DNA from: Thermococcus argininiproducens
Lineage (GTDB): Archaea; Methanobacteriota_B; Thermococci; Thermococcales; Thermococcaceae
Assembly (NCBI RefSeq): GCF_023746595.1
Contig: NZ_CP080572.1
Coordinates: 1 to 64,000 of the forward strand
Reading direction: 5' to 3'
Length of the DNA: 64,000 nucleotides
Every line of letters begins with the position of its first letter. The first letter of the stretch is position 1. The position numbers and the translations under genes were made by a program. The notes beneath the pieces are model-generated. The model saw nothing but the letters and a program-made list of their open reading frames with translations, made no database searches and was not told the DNA's origin. Of this stretch, positions 59,801 to 64,000 are shown in pieces.

Positions 59801-62048
59801 CTTCCAAAGTTTCCACTATGCGCTTAAGTTTTTCTTTGCTTGGTAACCTATCTCCACGCTCATAATGGAGATACGTTGAGCGGTTGATTCCCATCTCTCC
59901 CTGAGTTAATCCTGCGAGGATTCTAAAGTCTTTTAGTAATTTTGAAACACCTGGAATAATATCAATGTTGGTATTGAAGTTTCTCCCAGAGGTAACTTTC
60001 TCAAGGAGATCTGACTTTTTCTTGTTCCCAAATCCAATACTCATTTTAAACCTTAAAACATCCTCTCCCGTTATAAACAGGCGATAATACTTTTTAGCTT
60101 CCTGCATCTTCCCATTCGTGGCAATATTCTTTGTTTCGTGGAGTTGAGAAATGACTCCAAACCTTAATAAGAGAGATTGAACACCCCTTAAAAGCTCATT
60201 TGAAGCTGAAACCACAGCAATCTTTGCTCTATTTTTATCAACAGTCGCCTCTGCATCAAAATATCCTCTAAGAAACGCCTTTATATCCAAGATCCTGGCA
60301 CCAAATAATTGGGGTGGTACTTTTTTGGTTGAGGAGTTACCAACAATCTCAAAATGTTCAAGCAACTGATATAACTCCACACTATTTACGTAGACTTCTT
60401 TAGACATTTCTCCAATAGAAGGTATTCTAATCCTTGGATTCAACCCAATTTCTTTAAGATAGTTATAGACAACGTTTATCAGCTCTTCTTCATTGTTTTT
60501 AAAGAAAATAGTTGCACTGCCGTTCCTTTTTTGTGCATACCCTTCTCCCGTAAGCAGTCCTACAACATACCAAAACTTCTCATCAGCAAATTCAGGGAGC
60601 ATTAACCTTTTCTTACCAGTTTTCGGTGTTTCTATATTGATGTCCCAGAGTCTAATTTTAACACCTTCAATAGGCAACCTACTAGGAGTTGCGATAAAGT
60701 CGCCGGGTTTAAGTTCTTTTGCCTTTCTAGTCTTAAACTCACCATCTTCAAAGACAAAAAATGGATGAGTTGGAGTAACATTTATCTCTCTCCCGGTTGC
60801 TGTTCTGATCTTAAACATTCTTTCAGGAGCATTCCTTTTCCATGCTATATCAGCCTTAACTTTTTCTACTTTGAGTGTCTTGGAATTGAGGGCATAAAGT
60901 TCAAGATCTATTGGAGCATAAACACCATCATCCACTCTACCTAACTTCCCATTCTCTTCGGCATTCTTTATTGCTTCTTCTACAATATCTCCAATCTTCT
61001 TTAGTTTACCATCTCCGAGAACAACTTGAGTATTGTAATCAACACACTTGGCCACTCCAGGATCTCCTACAAGTAAAACGTGGCTTTCTCCTCTCAATCT
61101 CGTCCCATCAGGGAGTTGTCTTGTTGTCCCTCCAAATAATGCGAGCGCTATACCCAGCTTTTCCTTTTTCATTCCATATATTGCAGGGGCGATGGAATCA
61201 ACTATGACATCAACAACATCCTTCCTTTTTGCAAGTTCCTTGATCTTCTGTTCATCCTCGGGAGTTATCTCAAGCTCCTCTATTTCCTTGCTAAGCTGTT
61301 CTATGTAATTTGCCTCAATTATCTTTCTAAATATGGGCCTCTTATCTTTTTGTTCAAGAACAACCCTCATAACACCTGTAATTATAACTCTATCACCTGG
61401 AAGAGCAATATCAACAAGATCATCTAAGAGGATAACATCTACAAAACGTGGCATTTGGCCACCTTTAAGGCTTTCTGGTCTGTCCTGAAGCCTAAAACTT
61501 TGGAAGTTCAGAAAAGTGCTTTTATCCACATCAAGTTCAAGATTTCTACTTCCGCACGCCTCACATTTGTTTGGTTTTATGAGGGTGGCAAAAGGTTTTT
61601 GCAATCTGATCATTTCCTGCCCACAGTCTTTGCATATATAAACTGCTCTAGAAACGAACGGCTTTACCTCAGTTATTCTTGTTATTATACCCTCCACTTG
61701 GATAAGCTTATTTATATGCTCACTCCCGAGTTCCTTCACTAGATAAGTTTTTGGTAACTCAAAAAAGCGAGCATGGATCTTAAATGGTTCCTTCCTAAAG
61801 AATTCCTCTTGAAGAATTACTTGGATTGCATCTTCAGCAGCCAAAATAACCTCTTCCGGGGACTCAAGAAGTTCTTCAGCAAGTTCTGGATCAAACGCGT
61901 TTAAATGCTCCCAACTGATACCTATAGATCTTCTAGGAATAACTGTGAGAATATCTCTAATTTTGTTCAAATATATTTGATTACCCTCGTCATCTGCGTA
62001 TTCCTTTAGGAACTTTACAAATCTCTCAATCATATCCTGCCTATCCAT
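53844..62048 (-). CDS. mcm: MCM replicative helicase precursor with four inteins
   Basis: The hexameric 3'-5' helicase that unwinds DNA at archaeal forks. The frame has 2734 codons; removing four inteins (2053 residues) leaves 681, the normal Thermococcales length. Extein features: N-terminal OB domain with zinc finger CKDC...CEAC, Walker A GDPGVAKS, Walker B VACIDEIDKM, sensor AANPKYGRFNR, arginine finger LLSRFD, and a C-terminal winged helix. The inteins cut the ATPase core after GDPGVAK, SSSAAGL, LADMGVA and HEALEQQ. ATG 62048 overlaps the Gins23 stop (TAATG) behind GGGGGAG; the frame opens at 62066. All four must splice out for a working helicase. Confidence 0.97.
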   Translation of the reverse strand: MDRQDMIERFVKFLKEYADDEGNQIYLNKIRDILTVIPRRSIGISWEHLNAFDPELAEELLESPEEVILAAEDAIQVILQEEFFRKEPFKIHARFFELPKTYLVKELGSEHINKLIQVEGIITRITEVKPFVSRAVYICKDCGQEMIRLQKPFATLIKPNKCEACGSRNLELDVDKSTFLNFQSFRLQDRPESLKGGQMPRFVDVILLDDLVDIALPGDRVIITGVMRVVLEQKDKRPIFRKIIEANYIEQLSKEIEELEITPEDEQKIKELAKRKDVVDVIVDSIAPAIYGMKKEKLGIALALFGGTTRQLPDGTRLRGESHVLLVGDPGVAKCVDYNTQVVLGDGKLKKIGDIVEEAIKNAEENGKLGRVDDGVYAPIDLELYALNSKTLKVEKVKADIAWKRNAPERMFKIRTATGREINVTPTHPFFVFEDGEFKTRKAKELKPGDFIATPSRLPIEGVKIRLWDINIETPKTGKKRLMLPEFADEKFWYVVGLLTGEGYAQKRNGSATIFFKNNEEELINVVYNYLKEIGLNPRIRIPSIGEMSKEVYVNSVELYQLLEHFEIVGNSSTKKVPPQLFGARILDIKAFLRGYFDAEATVDKNRAKIAVVSASNELLRGVQSLLLRFGVISQLHETKNIATNGKMQEAKKYYRLFITGEDVLRFKMSIGFGNKKKSDLLEKVTSGRNFNTNIDIIPGVSKLLKDFRILAGLTQGEMGINRSTYLHYERGDRLPSKEKLKRIVETLEERLSNELDRFKTLKLLAGSDIFWDKVVEIEEYKPKYPWVYDLQVPEHHNFIANDIFVHNSQLLRYVSNLAPRAIYTSGKSSSAAGLCVGPESLIVTSSGIQRIGTLTERWMRSVGSIQYSESVEYAPYIDESISLEEGKLKDSPMSKIWKLKAPRELVRLRTITGKTLELTPETKLMTIEDGQITWKEAGKLKIGEYVAAVRTIKVSEKEVYTLELLTDLDDLIIYGIKGTVKRLIERAISKKGITKRELARELGTNEDVLYYNWINPNARGNIRMKHLKKLVELAEACWEEIIPLEVSLQRGTKIKLPHKLDEKLAYFVGLVAGDGDVSKAGWGVSIRFSNHNKHMRYRFIELTRELFGIEAVEHLQEERVPAVRFHSKIVAHLIEKLGVPLSPKSPNLDLPNEFFRASKNVLAAYIRGLFDCDGTIVIRQRGSSYLEFDTTSEKLARKLQLALLRFGIISHLRKRRKAGTTTTVNGHRVTSRHDRWELKIYGENIIRFAARIGFEHPEKAEKLSILVDKMKLAKTDTNVDVVPNIGKLIKMVRRFYRLSIEKTYGSGFGGLVEKEKRHLSRRLLQRVVKTLKEASLGDISVELPEDIRKKIGITISPEDLGIEKREFYELFRRNRPKRVSYNLLIKAARILEGRNKELYHELIWFLSELYEEELRIREILKFLEELSNSDLLWEKVVSVEEFESPYRYVYDLTVEGSHSFIANGFVVHNTAAAVRDELTGSWVLEAGVLVLADMGVACLHPDSRVLVNGEYVPIKKLFDESKSYKARSNGELVDIQEENLEVVSFDLEKMKSGKSIATIIRRKPWKGELVKIKFRSGNELVLTPDHWLIDGKTLEWKEAGKFESGDLILAPLKLPEVKDKVYILDILPENWRVKLNKEEKEELKKEVLARFKSLAEFNRYYGVSKDFLSGKGAIKVGKFREILKDFGIYEAWKKRTLAYGPYARRERLKTSYVTPEMAYFFGFLYGDGWIQKIGDKVQISITQSVVNKKQIGRLREVFASFYPIKLKEHKRITSSVLAGNKISSEKTIFYVNSPLLGYIYEYLTKENLRNVFKLDDEALKAFIAGVLDSDGCISIKRSKKGEVVHIEFLISNDLEKDKAFALLLRRFDIYARVLKDKRERVNRIQITARNDVRNLLDAVRSYSVKVKEIPRIKRLVPSRSDRAPMEPVKRLAKRIVNEVPTSILLENGLWSTLYAYSKGSRVPSRMQLRKILERLSEYLKPDIKIKLKILATRDYFLDEVVRIEKIPYEGPVYDLYVPGLHNFVAEGVIVHNCIDEIDKMSDRDRSSIHEALEQQSYHKDFEIFLGNGQKVKIGQFVDKLIEENRDEVILGKDTEILPVNDVYLLAYDLEKKEVIKVKADRVSRHKAPKEFIKLRFSNGREITVTPEHPIMVWEDGRIREKPAEMIERDDIAIGVVGYSFKGSSEGGKELALSLFSEKNPFRFKKDVQIPKRVFTLKEEELKEFIQVIWERRKCKLAGRECIRIPTRKMAEDLQDILYILGVPTKLREIRPAYALIPYTTRGIRRLSEILGEEVMSNETEYFPGDIIKDLIKSARLIGVRVSINERNKLTRSITKREHVESLLKRIEEKMEDLQRSLETDPVKALEILPQSYVYWRYRISKNKLRRLVIKNDPWALRILSSEIEARLGKVRNIVMKVKRLMEGNLVFLKVVRVERIPNTDSEWVYDVTVEPYHLFVSHGLVLHNTVSISKAGITATLNARTTVIAAANPKYGRFNRMKSLPEQLDLPPTLLSRFDLIFVLLDEPDEKFDSEIAEHILKVRKGEAELVAPKVPYDLLKKYIAYARKNVQPILSKEAMEEIKRYYVKMRRTIGRGSESEGIKPIPITARQLEALIRLSEAHARMRLSEVVTKEDAKAAIELVEYTLRRTAMDEEGNIDVSILEVGKSSRKINKMDRVLSIIKELQDLEDYGAPRDEVIKEASRQGISRTETEKIIEELKANSMIYEPRSGYYKVL
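54654..55880 (-). other. MCM intein d (409 residues), Ser1 type, decayed endonuclease
   Basis: Lies between HEALEQQ and T(VSISKAG). Begins SYHKDFEIFLGNGQKV, so position 1 is Ser rather than Cys; block B TPEHPI has the usual His; the end PYHLFVSHGLVLHN has penultimate His and terminal Asn; +1 is Thr. No LAGLIDADG pair with acidic residues is visible: FIQVIWERRK stands where a second motif is expected, and the following TRKMAEDLQDILYILGVPTKLR matches the usual sequence after it. The splicing parts look intact, the endonuclease dead. Confidence 0.9.
55950..57554 (-). other. MCM intein c (535 residues) with LAGLIDADG endonuclease
   Basis: Inserted in the Walker B strand, between LADMGVA and C(IDEIDKM). 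Starts CLHPDSRVLVNGEY, block B TPDHWL, LAGLIDADG motifs YFFGFLYGDG and FIAGVLDSDG with both acidic residues, ends LHNFVAEGVIVHN; +1 is Cys, an extein active-site residue. Two extra helical segments (about 145-195 and 425-485) may be DNA-recognition modules. Confidence 0.92.
57639..59543 (-). other. MCM intein b (635 residues), block-B His replaced
   Basis: Inserted between SSSAAGL and T(AAAVRDEL). Starts CVGPESLIVTSSG and ends SHSFIANGFVVHN; +1 is Thr. Block B reads TPETKL, with Thr where the conserved His should be, as reported for the Thermococcus kodakarensis CDC21-1 intein, which compensates by another residue. LAGLIDADG motifs YFVGLVAGDG and IRGLFDCDG are intact. An XRE-like helix-turn-helix (ITKRELARELGTNEDVLYYW-like, about 159-180) and a long helical insert (about 455-600) make it the largest of the four. 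Confidence 0.92.
59625..61046 (-). other. MCM intein a (474 residues) inside the Walker A loop
   Basis: Inserted between GDPGVAK and S(QLLRYV), directly after the catalytic lysine. Starts CVDYNTQVVLGDG, block B TPTHPF, LAGLIDADG motifs WYVVGLLTGEG and FLRGYFDAEA, ends HHNFIANDIFVHN; +1 is Ser. A helix-turn-helix of XRE type (LAGLTQGEMGINRSTYLHYE, about 378-397) lies after the endonuclease. Confidence 0.92.
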
Positions 62049-62542
62049 TAGCTCTCCCCCAACCATTCATTTCTTATTTGAGAAATTTGAAGATATATTT
62101 TTCTTTCTTCAGGTGAAAGTCTACTTAAAATCTCCAAACTCGCAGGACGAAACATTATGGCAGTTAATATTTTTTTAAATCGGAGTTTTTTCAGGTGTTG
62201 ATACTTCTTCTTAAGATTGGAAAGTTTTGTCACCTTTGCATTAATGACATCTATATCGATTTCCACTTTATTCTTAACATAGTTTTCCAAGTAATATATA
62301 TAAAATTCAGCCCTTGAATAGAGGCCCTCTGGAATCGGTACTATTGGTTCATTGGCTTTCTCTTCAGCAATTACTTGATCAAGCTCACGAATTATTTTTT
62401 CACTTTCATCAATAATCTCTACTATCCCATTTTCCCAGAGTTCCTTCGCTTTCCAGTCTTCTATTAAGATAGTATCTCCACTTTTCCACGTCCCAAATGA
62501 TCTTAGTACCTTAACTGGAATAAGGGCTTTCCCTATTAACAT
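62048..62542 (-). CDS. gins23: GINS complex subunit Gins23
   Basis: With Gins51/15, forms the GINS tetramer that activates MCM in the replicative helicase. The 164 residues begin MLIGKALIPVKVLRSFGTWKSGDTI, a small beta B-domain at the N-terminus, followed by the helical A-domain ending RLSPEERKIYLQISQIRNEWLG; this B-then-A order marks the Gins23 class. It overlaps the mcm start by one base, the same gene pair as in Pyrococcus furiosus. Confidence 0.94.
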   Translation of the reverse strand: MLIGKALIPVKVLRSFGTWKSGDTILIEDWKAKELWENGIVEIIDESEKIIRELDQVIAEEKANEPIVPIPEGLYSRAEFYIYYLENYVKNKVEIDIDVINAKVTKLSNLKKKYQHLKKLRFKKILTAIMFRPASLEILSRLSPEERKIYLQISQIRNEWLGES

Positions 62543-62695
62543 CCTATCTCACCCACATCGTGCAATAAAATGTTGATACTGTGATGTTCTTAAGCTTTAG
62601 CCTATGCAGAAACAATCTCTCCGAAAGGTGGAAAGAGTTTTTAAACAGGATAAAAATATAAACCCATAGTTTTTGAGTATATCAGAGGTGATAAC

Positions 62696-63208
62696 ATGTT
62701 GATAGGCATAATGAGTGACACTCATGACAACCTCCCGGCAATTTCAAAAGCTATTGAGGTTTTTAACAATGCAGGTGTGGATTTAGTGCTACATGCAGGC
62801 GACTATATTGCCCCATTTGTTAAAAAAGAGTTTTCCAAACTTAATGCACCATTAAAAGGTGTTTTTGGCAACAATGATGGTGAAAGAGAAGGACTAAAAA
62901 ACACAATTGGTGTAAAAGATGAGATCCTAGAAATAGACGCAGACGGTCTTAGAATTATCGTTCTCCACGGTACAGATGAAAAAATTGTAGAAGCATTCGT
63001 CAAAAGCCAGCTTTATGATGTAGTCATTAGAGGACATACTCACAAATATGAAATTAGGGAAACTGGTAGAAGCATAGTTCTCAATCCAGGCGAAGTGTGC
63101 GGCTATGTAAGTGGAATAAAGAGTGTGGCATTTTTAGACACGCGAAAGAGGGAGATAAAAATAATAGATCTTGAGAGTGGTGAACCTCTAGGCTTCATGA
63201 GCCTTTGA
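62696..63208 (+). CDS. YfcE/MJ0936-type metallophosphoesterase
   Basis: A 170-residue phosphodiesterase: metal motifs GIMSDTHDN, LHAGDYI, GNNDGE, LHGTD and RGHTHK are all in place, as in the Methanocaldococcus MJ0936 phosphodiesterase. The natural substrate is unknown. The ATG at 62696 follows GAGGTGATAAC. The next gene starts at the stop (TTGA), suggesting an operon. Confidence 0.92.
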   Translation: MLIGIMSDTHDNLPAISKAIEVFNNAGVDLVLHAGDYIAPFVKKEFSKLNAPLKGVFGNNDGEREGLKNTIGVKDEILEIDADGLRIIVLHGTDEKIVEAFVKSQLYDVVIRGHTHKYEIRETGRSIVLNPGEVCGYVSGIKSVAFLDTRKREIKIIDLESGEPLGFMSL

Positions 63209-64000
63209 AAAAGGATATAAGAAAGAAAAACCTAAGGGAAATCATGGAAACTGACCTCCTAACCCCTAAAGAGAGGTATAATGGTGTCGTCCTTATTGGA
63301 GTTAGAAAGAATGAGATAGTTGAATTCATCAAAGTTTACGCAGAAAATAAAGATCTTGCAAAAGAATTGTTAGAACAATTCCTTTATGAGAAAGGCATAC
63401 ACCCAGCAGATTTTGTAGTCGTGGACCAAGGATACGAAAGCGTTGAAGGAAAGGAAATAATAAGCACAAGGACTGAGAGCGAGCTTTCAGCGTTTCTTGC
63501 TCGTTTTGGGTTGAGATTGCTCTCAAATGGAGTTTTGTATCTTCAAGGAAAAAGAGAGATTTACCAGATAACCTCAGTAAGTCAAGACCTTTTAGAAGAA
63601 ATTAAGGCAAGGACGGAAAAGACAGTGGGAATGGAGTTAAAAGAAGAACCGTTGAGAGTTGATCTAGATGAAATTAACCTTCCCGAGAGTATCAAAGAGA
63701 AGCTTAAGCCTCTTGAGCTTATGGAGGATGCATTAATAATAAATTATGCAGAACTTCCTATTTCAAAGATTTTGAAAAGTGTGACCAAAGGCGCCGTTAA
63801 GATACCTGAGAGCATAAAGATAGGGAATTTTACTGTAAAAATCTTTGATGAAGATCTTCATGAAGTCATAGCAAAGAACAAAGGAGAAATTCTCATAAAA
63901 CCCCCGGTTATAGTATGGGATGGATACATTGATTCGATGGAAGACTTTGAATTCCAACCACTAAACGATAGTATATACAATGCTCCACTATTTCTCAAAG
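63205..64000 (+). CDS. Unknown conserved protein, 3' end outside the window
   Basis: An open frame without stops to the window end. Two starts are possible: TTG 63205, overlapping the phosphodiesterase stop (TTGA), or ATG 63244 (METDLLTPKERYNGVVLIGV). At least 252 residues from the ATG. The N-terminal part reads as an alpha/beta domain (VVLIGVRKNEIVEFIKVYAENKDLAKELLEQF is split here by position only, residues about 15-48), followed by charged alpha/beta sequence with no membrane segment. Not recognised. Confidence 0.8.
   Translation, partial: MKKDIRKKNLREIMETDLLTPKERYNGVVLIGVRKNEIVEFIKVYAENKDLAKELLEQFLYEKGIHPADFVVVDQGYESVEGKEIISTRTESELSAFLARFGLRLLSNGVLYLQGKREIYQITSVSQDLLEEIKARTEKTVGMELKEEPLRVDLDEINLPESIKEKLKPLELMEDALIINYAELPISKILKSVTKGAVKIPESIKIGNFTVKIFDEDLHEVIAKNKGEILIKPPVIVWDGYIDSMEDFEFQPLNDSIYNAPLFLK

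Noticed and set aside
1-64000. CRISPR arrays, rRNA genes, RNase P or SRP RNA
   Set aside because: No regularly spaced direct repeats and none of the conserved cores of these RNAs were seen on either strand.

Overview
The window is chromosomal DNA of a hyperthermophilic archaeon of the order Thermococcales, most likely a low-GC Thermococcus; the species cannot be fixed from sequence alone. The evidence is an Orc1/Cdc6 gene next to both subunits of the archaeal-specific DNA polymerase D, a TIP49 helicase, MCM next to Gins23, thermosome, EF-1alpha/S10, aIF2-beta, ribosomal protein L10e, RtcB with archease, a KEOPS kinase, archaeal promoters (TATA about 25-30 bases before the RNA start) and strong GAGGTGA-type ribosome binding sites. 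Starts were chosen from those ribosome binding sites; many differ from the longest open frame.

Layout. 1-8.9 kb: TIP49, a probable replication origin (an ORB-like box at 1601-1613), orc1/cdc6, DP1 and DP2 in a tight row. 8.9-22 kb: housekeeping genes on both strands (tRNA-Gln, HAD hydrolase, argF, thyX, a Na+/H+ antiporter, HIT protein, apgM, a ThiF-like E1, a uracil-DNA glycosylase relative, a metal/cofactor-binding lipoprotein with two palindromic operator-like sites, L10e, an alanine-glyoxylate-type aminotransferase). 22.1-24.7 kb: an accessory patch in which a 1.87-kb TnpB element sits inside a 68-codon gene that reads through once the element is removed, followed by a frameshifted secreted protein. 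24.9-33.2 kb: EF-1alpha, S10, tRNA-Ser, PqqD-like protein, EamA transporter, aminotransferase-panB, then an RNA-maintenance run (archease, tRNA m5C methyltransferase, PUA-like protein, RtcB). 33.2-33.5 kb: a GC-rich, highly folded island that looks like a noncoding RNA gene. 33.5-38.6 kb: an ABC-2 export operon with a large NEW3-type surface protein. 38.7-39.1 kb: a broken small gene abutted by the decayed 3' end of a second TnpB element. 39.2-47.7 kb: YbjQ, MoaC, MutS-like ATPase, radical SAM RlmN-like enzyme, oxidoreductase, isochorismatase-like hydrolase, Bud32, and a three-gene membrane-protein/regulator operon behind a perfect 12+2+12 palindrome. 47.9-53.8 kb: thermosome, the Na+-pumping methylmalonyl-CoA decarboxylase operon and aIF2-beta. 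53.8-62.5 kb: Gins23 and an MCM helicase reading frame of 2734 codons, three quarters of which is four inteins. 62.7-64.0 kb: a phosphodiesterase and a gene running off the window.

The most striking feature is the MCM gene: four inteins of 474, 635, 535 and 409 residues sit within about 80 extein residues of the ATPase core (Walker A, the following loop, Walker B, and just after Walker B). The 635-residue intein lacks the usual block-B histidine, and the 409-residue one has Ser at position 1 and a decayed endonuclease. By contrast the known intein sites in DP2 and RtcB are empty. Other signals worth following are the TnpB insertion with its predicted guide RNA, the 33.2-kb RNA island, and several palindromic operators, two of which share an 11-base core.
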